64,000 nt of DNA from Pseudomonadota bacterium (GTDB lineage Bacteria > Pseudomonadota > Alphaproteobacteria > Caulobacterales > Caulobacteraceae), in assembly GCA_023412655.1 (NCBI GenBank), contig JAEYNH010000215.1, forward strand, positions 1-64,000. The letters run 5' to 3'. The notes below the pieces were generated by a model. It had not been told where the DNA came from, ran no database searches, and saw only the letters and a program-made list of their open reading frames with translations. This document shows positions 57,374 to 64,000 of the stretch, piece after piece; the stretch's first letter is position 1, and every line of letters starts with the position of its first letter. The translations under genes and the position numbers were made by a program.

Positions 57374-57598
57374 TTACACCTGGCTCGTCTGCGTAATGCG
57401 GGGACGGGCCACGGCTCGCGCCGGGCTGCGGCGCGCCCAGGCGCGCTCGTGCAAGGCGAAAGCGATCGTCTGGAAGATGGGTTCGATCAGACCAACGGCC
57501 AGGGCCGCGCGCCAATTCTGCGTCAAGGCATAGGCGACCCCGATCGCCACGATCATGTGGACGATGGACCAGCTGGCTGTCTTGGCGGCGAGGCGCAT
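57374..57598 (-). CDS. DUF2061 small membrane protein
   Basis: 74 aa: two hydrophobic helices (ASWSIVHMIVAIGVAYALTQNW and AALAVGLIEPIFQTIAFALHERAW) and a basic tail. The pattern TxSWxxxH...G..EP....FxLHERAW is that of DUF2061 proteins (function unknown). AAGGAC lies 9-14 nt before the ATG, set directly beneath the promoter. First gene ahead of dps. Confidence 0.9.
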   Translation of the reverse strand: MRLAAKTASWSIVHMIVAIGVAYALTQNWRAALAVGLIEPIFQTIAFALHERAWARRSPARAVARPRITQTSQV

Positions 57599-57614
57599 CG
57601 TGAAACGTCCTTAT

Positions 57615-57655
57615 TGCGAACGATTCTCATATAACTCACGCCAATCGAAATGCAA
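57615..57655 (-). promoter_or_regulatory. Sigma70-type promoter overlapped by a Fur-like box, DUF2061-dps
   Basis: Minus strand TTGCAT (57655-57650), 16 nt, TATATG (57633-57628). Overlapping the -10 is TGCGAAC-G-ATTCTCA (57615-57629), 12 of 15 bases equal to the Fur 7-1-7 consensus TGAGAATCATTCTCA. This layout would let Fur repress both genes in iron plenty. Inferred. Confidence 0.6.
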
Positions 57656-57702
57656 GAAACGAAAGGAAGTTTCTCTATCCCTTTCCCGCTAGTCGCGCCG
57701 TG

Positions 57703-58287
57703 TCAGGGCGTCCGGGGCGGCACCGTCCAGCGGTAGATGGTGCCGCCGGCGGTGGTCACCTGTGTCTGTTCCGGCTCCCAGTCGCCCATGGGGAAGGCGT
57801 GGCTGACGATGCGGGTTCCGGGTTTCAGCTGCAGCAGGCGGGGCATCAGCTTCTCGTTGAGGCTGGGCAGGAGGTAAAGGGTGATCACACTGGCCTCGCC
57901 GAAGTCGGCCTCGAACAGATCCTCCTGGCGGAAGCTGACCAGCTCGGTGACCCCCGCGGACTTGGCGTTCTCGTTCGCCTCTCGGATACGGTTTGGATCA
58001 ATGTCGATGCCAACGCCACGGACGCCGTACTGCTTGGCGGCCGCGATGGGGATGCGCCCGTCGCCCGAGCCGAGGTCGTAGAGCACGTCGCCGGGCTTCA
58101 CCTCGCCCAGCTTCAGCATGGCGTCGACCGTCTCGGGCGGCGTCGGCACATAGATGACGTCGGGGCCGCGATCCGGCGGCGCCTTCCGCGCGGACTGCGC
58201 CTCCGCGTCCTGGACCACGGGCGGGGCCTGGCAGGCGATCAGCGCCAGGGCGGCGATGAAGAGGTACGCTTTCACGGGTCCTTTCAT
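57703..58287 (-). CDS. SAM-dependent methyltransferase-like protein with lipoprotein signal
   Basis: 194-aa protein. Residues 1-19 form a lipoprotein signal (KAYLFIAALALIAC, Cys19). From about residue 45 a class I methyltransferase core follows: VDAMLKLGEVKPGDVLYDLGSGDGRIPIAAAKQYG (motif I), GIDIDPNRIREAN (motif II acidic) and SVITLYLLPSLNEKLMPRLL. SAM is not expected in the periplasm, so an exported methyltransferase is odd; the fold may serve another use, or the signal may be an uncleaved anchor. It overlaps the permease gene by ATGA. Confidence 0.82.
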   Translation of the reverse strand: MKGPVKAYLFIAALALIACQAPPVVQDAEAQSARKAPPDRGPDVIYVPTPPETVDAMLKLGEVKPGDVLYDLGSGDGRIPIAAAKQYGVRGVGIDIDPNRIREANENAKSAGVTELVSFRQEDLFEADFGEASVITLYLLPSLNEKLMPRLLQLKPGTRIVSHAFPMGDWEPEQTQVTTAGGTIYRWTVPPRTP

Positions 58288-59627
58288 GGGGTCGTCTCCT
58301 CTGTCCGGGGTGTGTCGGTGCGGGGTCTCAAAGGGATGAGCAGCAGGCCGCCGGCCGCCAGGATCGCCACGCCCAGCAGGGCACCCTCGCCGGTGTAGGC
58401 CAGGCTGGACCACAGCAGATAGGCGTTGGTGGCGATGAACAGGGCGGGCAGCACGGGATAGAGCGGGACCCGGAACGGCCGGGGCGTGTGGCGATCGATC
58501 ATGCGCAGGCGGATCAGGGCGACACCGACCAGGAGGAAGAACCCCCAGAAGACCGGCGCGGTGTATTCCACGGCAAGGCGGAAGCCGTCGCGCGCAAAGG
58601 CGCCGACCCCCACCAGGGCCAGGGAGGCCGCGCCCTGCAGCAGCAGCCCGTTGCGCGGCGTCGCCGCGTCTTCGTCCCAGCGGCCGAGGGCCGCCAGGCG
58701 GGGGTTGTCGCGGCCCAGGGCCCAGGCGGTGCGGGCGCCGGTGAAGACCGTGGCGTTGGCCGAGGTCAGGGCCGCCACCGCCACCACAGCGCTGACCGCC
58801 ACCGCCCCGGCCGGCCCGAACGCCAGCCGCATCAGGTCGGCCGCGACGGCTTCCGAGCCGGCGGTCCCTGCCAAGCCGAGAGCCCGCAGATAGGCGAGGT
58901 TGGCCAGCAGATAGAGGACGGTGATCAGCAGCAGGCTGGCGATGAGCACCGGCGCCATGCGCCGCCGCGCGTCCTTGAGTTCGGCCGACACATAGGCGGC
59001 CTCGTTCCAGCCGCCGAAGGTGAGCAGGACGAAGACCATCATCAGGCCGAAGTGCGAAGTCTCGGAAGGCGCCGGGCCCGGAGCCGCGGCGGGCGCGATC
59101 ATCAGGCCGGCGACGATCACCCCGACCAATCCGGCCACTTCGGCGATGGTCAGCCACATCTGGGTGCGGGCGCCGGCGTTCACGCCGATCCACTGTACGC
59201 CCGTGATGCCGACGACCGCTGCGGCGGCATAGATGGCCGGTGAGAAGGGGCCCAGCGGGACAAGCGCGGTCATGTAGTCGCCGAACACGAAGGCGAGCAG
59301 GGCCACCGAGCCGGTCTGGATCACCGACAGCCGGGCCCATCCGTAGAGGAAGGCTAGCTTCCGTCCGAACGCCCGCGCCAGGTAGTGGTAGTCTCCGCCG
59401 GCGTGGGGATAGGTGGTGGCCAGCTCGGCGTAGCAGAGCGCCCCCACGAGCGAGATCAGGCCGCCCGCCAGCCAGGCCAGCAGCACCGACGCGGCGCCGT
59501 CGGCGGCTCCGGCCACCAGCGAAGGCGTTCGGAAGATCCCTGCGCCGACCACGATGCCCACCGTGATCGCCATCGCCTCGCGCACCCCCAGGGTTTCGCG
59601 GACGCCGCCAGGCTGGACCGTGGCCAT
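58284..59627 (-). CDS. Amino acid permease (APC superfamily)
   Basis: 447-aa transporter with about 12 membrane helices. The first helix holds AMAITVGIVVGAGIFRTPSLVAG, the GAGIF signature of APC transporters. Further clear helices: LISLVGALCYAELATTYPHAGGDYHYLARAFG and VFVLLTFGGWNEAAYVSAELKDARR, LAT-like features. The substrate (amino acid or amine) is unknown. The exported methyltransferase-like gene follows with an ATGA overlap. GAGGAAG is upstream of the ATG. Confidence 0.93.
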   Translation of the reverse strand: MATVQPGGVRETLGVREAMAITVGIVVGAGIFRTPSLVAGAADGAASVLLAWLAGGLISLVGALCYAELATTYPHAGGDYHYLARAFGRKLAFLYGWARLSVIQTGSVALLAFVFGDYMTALVPLGPFSPAIYAAAAVVGITGVQWIGVNAGARTQMWLTIAEVAGLVGVIVAGLMIAPAAAPGPAPSETSHFGLMMVFVLLTFGGWNEAAYVSAELKDARRRMAPVLIASLLLITVLYLLANLAYLRALGLAGTAGSEAVAADLMRLAFGPAGAVAVSAVVAVAALTSANATVFTGARTAWALGRDNPRLAALGRWDEDAATPRNGLLLQGAASLALVGVGAFARDGFRLAVEYTAPVFWGFFLLVGVALIRLRMIDRHTPRPFRVPLYPVLPALFIATNAYLLWSSLAYTGEGALLGVAILAAGGLLLIPLRPRTDTPRTEETTP

Positions 59628-59837
59628 GCGCTTCCTCGAAGGGCGCGCCGCAGCCGGCGCGGGTTACCAGCGTAACTGTGGCTGGCTCAGGGGCGGCGGG
59701 GTCAACAACCAATGACGGATCAGCTCGGGAAAGGCGATCACGGGTCCGTGATTGCGGCTGAACCAAATACGCATCCGGTGGCGCTGCGGCCGTGGGCGCC
59801 CTTCCTGTCGCCGCACCGGGCGCCCACCTGCGGATCC

Positions 59838-60434
59838 ATGTCCGACGACGCCCAACCCAAGTTGTTCGATCCGCCCGCCCCGGCAGGCCCGCCGGGCTTC
59901 GTCTACCGGGCGGAGTTCGTCTCCGAAGCCGAGGCCGAAGAGTTGGCCGACCGGCTGGCGGAGCTGCCGTTCGAACCGTTCCGGTTCCGGGGCTACGAGG
60001 GCCGCCGCCGGGTCCATTCCTTCGGTTGGCGCTATGACTTCACGGGCCCGGGACTCGTGCGCGCCGAGCCGCTGCCGGGCTGGCTGACGCCGCTTCGTGA
60101 TCGGGCCGCAGACCTCGCGGGCCTTCCCGGCGAGGCCTTCCAGCACGTGCTGATCAATGAGTATCGCACCGGCGCGCCTATCGGCTGGCACCGCGACCGC
60201 CCGGTATTCGAGAAGGTGGTGGGCGTCTCCCTCGGCGGCCCGACGACGATGCGTTTCCGCCGGCGGCGGGGCGAGCGGTTCGAGCGCCTGAATATCCCGC
60301 TGGCGCACCGCTCGGCCTATCTGCTGGATGGTCCCGCCCGCAGCGAGTGGGAGCACAGCCTGCCGGAAGCCCAGGCCCATCGATACTCGATCACCTTCCG
60401 CAATCTGCTGGCCGACGCGGATCAAGGGAGATGA
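59838..60434 (+). CDS. AlkB-like 2-oxoglutarate/Fe(II) dioxygenase
   Basis: 198-aa enzyme of the AlkB family of demethylating dioxygenases. Metal site H118-x-D120 in GWHRDRPVF with His173 in WEHSLPE, and 2-oxoglutarate arginines in RYSITFR (R182, R188). The N-terminus LFDPPAPAGPPGFVYRAEFVSEAEAEELADRL is typical of the short AlkB group. The start at 59838 is chosen; an in-frame ATG at 59712 would add 42 less conserved residues. Likely acts on alkylated nucleic acid; possible protein substrate cannot be excluded. Confidence 0.9.
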   Translation: MSDDAQPKLFDPPAPAGPPGFVYRAEFVSEAEAEELADRLAELPFEPFRFRGYEGRRRVHSFGWRYDFTGPGLVRAEPLPGWLTPLRDRAADLAGLPGEAFQHVLINEYRTGAPIGWHRDRPVFEKVVGVSLGGPTTMRFRRRRGERFERLNIPLAHRSAYLLDGPARSEWEHSLPEAQAHRYSITFRNLLADADQGR

Positions 60435-60438
60435 TGGT

Positions 60439-60457
60439 TGCGGAACAATGTTCCGCA
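60439..60457. repeat. Perfect 19-bp inverted repeat (9-1-9)
   Basis: TGCGGAACA-A-TGTTCCGCA begins 5 nt after the AlkB-like stop and lies 135 nt before yceI. The arms are perfect. It could be an operator for yceI, a hairpin ending the alkB message, or a binding site. A second, shorter palindrome CCGGTCGACCGG (60476-60487) with TTTGTTT just after is a weak terminator candidate. Confidence 0.6.
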
Positions 60458-60591
60458 GTCGCTAATCGCGCCAAGCCGGTCGACCGGGCCTTTGTTTCCC
60501 GTTCGGAAGAAGTCCTTCTCATTGAGTGCGCTTTACTTTCGCCCCGGTGAAGGTCGATCTGTGTCGTTCCCATCCTCAGAGGAAGCCACCC

Positions 60592-61209
60592 GTGCAATTC
60601 AAGTATGTTGTGACCGCCGCCATCGCCGCCGCCGTCGTGTCGGCCGGCGTGGTCCAGGCCCAGGACGCGCTTACCCGCAAGCCGGCGGAGGTGCGCGCCG
60701 GGACATACACGCTCGATCCCACGCATTCGAAGATCACCTGGTTCGTGAGCCACCTGGGCTTCTCGACCTACGCCGGGCAATTCGCCGGGGCGACCGGCGG
60801 CCTGACCCTCGATCCCAAGGCTCCAACGAACGCCAAGCTTGAAGTGACGGTGAAGACTGATGACGTCGGCACCCTCAACGCCGACCTGGACAAGCACCTG
60901 AAGACGCCGGACTTCCTCGACACGGCGAAGTTCCCGACGGCGACCTTCAAGGCCACGCGGATCGTCCTGACGGACGACAACGAGGCGGACATCTATGGGG
61001 ACCTGACCCTGCGCGGCGTCACCAAGCCCATCAAGATCGAGGCCGAGTTCAACCAGGCCGGGGTCAATCCGCTCGACAAGACCTACACCATCGGCTTCGA
61101 CGGCGAGGCGACCATCCGCCGGTCGGAGTTCGGCATCGCCTATGCCTTGCCGGCCGTCGGCGACGAGGTGAAGCTGAAGATCGAGGCCGAGTTCAAGGCC
61201 GCGAAATAG
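60592..61209 (+). CDS. YceI family periplasmic lipocalin-like protein
   Basis: 205 aa. GTG start with GAGGAAG upstream and a Sec signal (QFKYVVTAAIAAAVVSAGVVQA). The mature protein is the YceI beta-barrel: YTLDPTHSKITWFVSHLGFSTYAGQFAG, then LNTADLDKHLKTPDFLDTAKFPTATFKATRI and GDLTLRGVTKPIKIEAEF, ending IGFDGEATIRRSEFGI. YceI proteins bind isoprenoid-like ligands; the ligand here is unknown. An unprocessed ATG start 66 nt up does not begin with a signal peptide. Confidence 0.95.
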   Translation: MQFKYVVTAAIAAAVVSAGVVQAQDALTRKPAEVRAGTYTLDPTHSKITWFVSHLGFSTYAGQFAGATGGLTLDPKAPTNAKLEVTVKTDDVGTLNADLDKHLKTPDFLDTAKFPTATFKATRIVLTDDNEADIYGDLTLRGVTKPIKIEAEFNQAGVNPLDKTYTIGFDGEATIRRSEFGIAYALPAVGDEVKLKIEAEFKAAK

Positions 61210-61219
61210 GCAAGAAAAA

Positions 61220-61241
61220 GGGCCGCCCTTCCAGGCGGCCC
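61220..61241. terminator. Bidirectional intrinsic terminator
   Basis: 8-bp stem GGGCCGCC (61220-61227) / GGCGGCCC (61234-61241). On the minus strand it is followed by TTTTTC, a good terminator for the thiolase-hydroxyacyl-CoA dehydrogenase message; on the plus strand only TTCC follows, ending yceI less strongly. Confidence 0.8.
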
Positions 61242-61268
61242 TTCCGCTTCAGGCCCTGGTGTTGGGAC

Positions 61269-62474
61269 CTAGAAGATCTCAAAGAGGCCGGCCGCGCCCA
61301 TGCCGCCGCCCACGCACATGGTGACGACGCCGTATTTCGCGCCCCGGCGCTTGCCCTCGTAGAGCAGGTGCGCGGTGCAGCGGGCGCCGGTCATGCCGTA
61401 GGGGTGGCCGATCGAGATTGAGCCGCCAGAGACGTTCAGCTTCTCGTTCGGAATGCCCAGCTTGTCCCGGCAGTAGAGGACCTGCGAGGCGAAGGCCTCG
61501 TTCAGCTCCCAGATGTCGATGTCGTCGATGGTCAGGCCATTCCGCTCCAGCAGCTTCGGGATCGCGAAGACCGGCCCGATGCCCATCTCCTCGGGACCGC
61601 AACCGGCCACCGCCATGCCCCGGTACGCGCCGAGGGCCTGAAGGCCGCGCTTTTCCGCCTCCTTGCGCTCCATGAGCAGCACCGCGGCCGAGCCATCCGA
61701 CAGCTGGCTGGCGTTGCCGGCGGTCACGAACTTGCCCTGGGGCACGTAGCGGCCGCCCTTGAACACCGGCTGCAGCTTCTGGAGGTCCTCCAGGGTGGTC
61801 TGCGGGCGGTTGCCCTCGTCGCGGTCGAGGGTGATCTCCTTGTCGGCCGTCTCGCCGGTCTCCTTGTTGACCAGCACCTTCATGATCGTGGTCACCGGCA
61901 CGATCTCGCTGGCGAACCGGCCCTCGGCCTGGGCCTGGGCGGTGCGCTGCTGGGACTGCAGGGCGTATTCGTCCTGCGCCTCGCGGGAGACGCCGTAGCG
62001 TTCGGCGACGATCTCGGCCGTCTCGATCATCGAGACGCCCAGTTCTGGCGCGTGCTCCTTCAGCCACGGGTCGGTGGCCATGAAGCGGTTCACCTTGTCG
62101 TTCTGCACCAGGCTGATCGACTCGATGCCTGCGCCGATGGCGATCGGGGCGCCGTCGTTGATGATGTACTTGGCCGCCGTGGCCACGGCCATCAGGCCCG
62201 AGCTGCACTGGCGGTCGATCGTCATGCCCGAGACGGTGTTGGGCATGCCGGCCCGCAGAGCGGCCTGGCGGGCGATGTTGTTGCCGGTGGTGCCCTGCTG
62301 CAGGGCGCAGCCCATGGCCACGTCGTCGACCTCGGCCGGATCGATCCCGGCCTGGGCGACCACAGCCCGCAGCGACTCGGCGCCGAGGGTCGCGCCATAG
62401 GTGTTGTTGAACGCGCCGCGGTAGGCCTTGCCGATGGGGGTCCGCTTGGCGGCGACGATGACGGCTTCGCGCAT
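61269..62474 (-). CDS. Acetyl-CoA C-acyltransferase (3-ketoacyl-CoA thiolase)
   Basis: 401-aa thiolase with all catalytic residues: [17 protein letters not shown] (nucleophilic Cys), [16 protein letters not shown] (His) and [16 protein letters not shown] (second Cys). N-terminus [22 protein letters not shown] is typical. It cleaves 3-ketoacyl-CoA in beta-oxidation. The hydroxyacyl-CoA dehydrogenase gene lies upstream on the same strand with 85 nt between, the usual fadBA-like pair in this order. Confidence 0.95.
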   Translation of the reverse strand: MREAVIVAAKRTPIGKAYRGAFNNTYGATLGAESLRAVVAQAGIDPAEVDDVAMGCALQQGTTGNNIARQAALRAGMPNTVSGMTIDRQCSSGLMAVATAAKYIINDGAPIAIGAGIESISLVQNDKVNRFMATDPWLKEHAPELGVSMIETAEIVAERYGVSREAQDEYALQSQQRTAQAQAEGRFASEIVPVTTIMKVLVNKETGETADKEITLDRDEGNRPQTTLEDLQKLQPVFKGGRYVPQGKFVTAGNASQLSDGSAAVLLMERKEAEKRGLQALGAYRGMAVAGCGPEEMGIGPVFAIPKLLERNGLTIDDIDIWELNEAFASQVLYCRDKLGIPNEKLNVSGGSISIGHPYGMTGARCTAHLLYEGKRRGAKYGVVTMCVGGGMGAAGLFEIF

Positions 62475-62559
62475 CGTGGATCCTGACGTTCTAGGGAGGT
62501 TTCGGACAAGGAAACGGCGGGTCGATCCGGGACCGCCCGCCGCTTCGTGGTTTTCGTTG

Positions 62560-64000
62560 CTAGGCCTTGAGGTCCGAGAACTTCTTGCCCTCGGCGACCA
62601 GCTTCTCCAGCAGCGCTGACGGCTTGAAGTCGTCGCCCATGGAGTCCTGGAACTCCTTCATCTTGGCGAGCACCTTATCGGGGCCGACCTGGTCTCCGTA
62701 GAACATCGGGCCGCCGCGATAGACCGGCCAGCCGTAGCCGTTGACCCAGACCACATCGATGTCCGACGGACGGATGGCCTTGCCCTCCTCGAGGATCTTC
62801 GCGCCCTCGTTGATCATCGGATAGACGCAGCGCTCCAGGATCTCCTCGTCCGAGATGGTGCGGGCGTTGATGCCCTTCTTGGCGCGGAAGTCCTGGATGA
62901 TCTTCTCGGTGACCGGGCTGGGCTTGGCCGTCCGGTTCTCGTCGTAGTCGTAGAAGCCGGCGCCGGTCTTCTGGCCGCGGCGGTCCATCTCGCAGAGCAC
63001 GTCGCGCAGGGTCTCGCCCTTCGAGTTCTCCTTCACCCAGCCGATGTCGAGGCCGGCCAGGTCGCTCATGGCGAACGGGCCCATGGGGAAGCCGAAGTCG
63101 TAGAGGACGCGGTCGATGTCCCAGGGCATGGCGCCTTCCAGCACCAGCTTGTTGGCCTCGCGCTGGCGCTGGCTCAGCATGCGGTTGCCGATGAAGCCGG
63201 GGCACACGCCCGCGAGCACCGCGACCTTGCCGATCTTCTTGGCCAGCTTCATCGAGGTGGCGATGACGTCCTTGCCGGTGTGGTCGGCGCGGATGATCTC
63301 CAGCAGCTTCATGACATTGGCGGGCGAGAAGAAGTGCAGGCCGATGACGTCCTGCGGCCGCTTCGTGGCCGAAGCGATCTCGTCGATGTTCAGGTAGCTG
63401 GTGTTGCTGGCCAGGATCGCGCCCGGCTTGGCGATGCCGTCAAGCTTGGAGAACACGTCCTTCTTGATGTCCATCCGCTCGAAAACGGCCTCAATGATGA
63501 GGTCGCAGTCGGCGAAGTCGTTCATGTCCAGCGAGCCGGTCAGCAGGCTCATCCGCTTCTCGGTCTCTTCCGGCTTGGCGCCCCGCGAACGCTCATAGTT
63601 CTTCCGGATGGTGGCGATGCCGCGGTCAAGGGCCTCCTGCTTGAGCTCCACGATCGTCACCGGGATGCCGGCGTTCAGGAAGTTCATGCTGATCCCGCCG
63701 CCCATGGTGCCGGCGCCGAGCACGCCGACCTTCTTGATCTCGCGGACCGGGGTGTCGTCCGGCACGTCGGGGATCTTGTTGGCCTGACGTTCAGCGAAGA
63801 AGTAGTAGCGCTGGGCGGTCGACTGCGGACCGGTCATCAGTTCCATGAACAGCTTGCGCTCGATGGCCAGGCCCTCGTCGAAGCTCGCCGAGTTCACCGC
63901 CGCCTCGATGCAGCGGATGTTGTACTCGGGCGCCAGGAAGCCGCGGAACTTGCGGGCGTTGGCCTTGCGGAAGTCGGCGAAGATCTCCGGCTTGCCCTTG
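62560..64000 (-). CDS. 3-hydroxyacyl-CoA dehydrogenase, C-terminal part (multifunctional beta-oxidation enzyme; runs off right edge)
   Basis: The frame is open to base 64000, so the N-terminal part is outside. In view: the NAD-binding [28 protein letters not shown], the domain [22 protein letters not shown] and [36 protein letters not shown] (catalytic His), [10 protein letters not shown], and a C-terminal dehydrogenase repeat ending [15 protein letters not shown]. The upstream residues ([13 protein letters not shown]) fit the linker behind an enoyl-CoA hydratase domain, so a FadB/FadJ-like fusion is likely but the hydratase is not visible. Confidence 0.92.
   Translation of the reverse strand, partial: KGKPEIFADFRKANARKFRGFLAPEYNIRCIEAAVNSASFDEGLAIERKLFMELMTGPQSTAQRYYFFAERQANKIPDVPDDTPVREIKKVGVLGAGTMGGGISMNFLNAGIPVTIVELKQEALDRGIATIRKNYERSRGAKPEETEKRMSLLTGSLDMNDFADCDLIIEAVFERMDIKKDVFSKLDGIAKPGAILASNTSYLNIDEIASATKRPQDVIGLHFFSPANVMKLLEIIRADHTGKDVIATSMKLAKKIGKVAVLAGVCPGFIGNRMLSQRQREANKLVLEGAMPWDIDRVLYDFGFPMGPFAMSDLAGLDIGWVKENSKGETLRDVLCEMDRRGQKTGAGFYDYDENRTAKPSPVTEKIIQDFRAKKGINARTISDEEILERCVYPMINEGAKILEEGKAIRPSDIDVVWVNGYGWPVYRGGPMFYGDQVGPDKVLAKMKEFQDSMGDDFKPSALLEKLVAEGKKFSDLKA

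Noticed and set aside
57703..59766. 687-codon minus-strand frame beginning upstream of the permease
   Set aside because: Its first two thirds lie out of frame inside the permease gene. Only its end is real, and that is the methyltransferase-like protein starting at 58287.

Overview
This is a GC-rich (roughly two thirds G+C by eye), gene-dense chromosomal window from an alphaproteobacterium. The best guess is Caulobacterales (Caulobacter/Phenylobacterium-like). Grounds: a LexA operator of the alphaproteobacterial type (GAAC-N7-GAAC) ahead of imuA-imuB-dnaE2; paired TTAACCAT motifs around a GANTC site, as in CtrA/CcrM-controlled promoters; an Usg protein; Entner-Doudoroff genes zwf, pgl, edd, glk, eda; and an outer-membrane receptor of the TonB-dependent class. 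No insertion sequence, prophage, integrase, CRISPR array or rRNA was seen. There is one tRNA gene.

Layout. 1-4.1 kb: end of ftsH, then folP, thiD and a nucleotidyltransferase-like gene. 4.1-9.6 kb: small enzymes, a hybrid histidine kinase, and a cell-cycle-type promoter driving a small conserved gene. 9.6-13.3 kb: serine biosynthesis (serC-serA) with a structured leader. 13.3-14.7 kb: a translationally coupled BNR-repeat protein and MoaD/ThiS-like pair. 14.8-20.3 kb: the SOS mutasome operon. 20.3-31.9 kb: Asp/Asn hydroxylase, TonB-type receptor, Ku, esterase, LigD, trehalose synthesis (otsA, otsB). 32-45 kb: central sugar metabolism, with zwf separated from pgl-edd-glk-eda by a GH15 enzyme, pyruvate kinase, a debranching-like enzyme and a GT4 glycosyltransferase. 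45-50.5 kb: acyl-CoA genes, including a thiolase-fold protein without the usual cysteines beside its DUF35 partner. 50.6-60 kb: xthA, tRNA-Ser, envelope genes, a Nudix-pncB-2H phosphoesterase operon, a DUF2061-dps unit with a Fur-like site, an exported methyltransferase-like protein and an amino acid permease. 60-64 kb: AlkB-like, YceI, and the thiolase and 3-hydroxyacyl-CoA dehydrogenase of fatty acid oxidation, the latter running off the right edge.

Functional themes are DNA damage and stress survival (ImuA/ImuB/DnaE2, Ku/LigD, XthA, AlkB-like, Dps, trehalose), glucose catabolism through Entner-Doudoroff, and beta-oxidation. Three stress genes (ku, ligD, otsB) each have a GGAAC-N16/17-CGTT-like element with one mismatch just upstream, which suggests general-stress sigma factor (EcfG/SigT) control. 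No clearly new multi-gene system is proven here. The most promising leads are the Nudix-PncB-2H operon, the cysteine-less thiolase/DUF35 pair, the structured serC leader, the MoaD/BNR pair and the lipobox-bearing methyltransferase.
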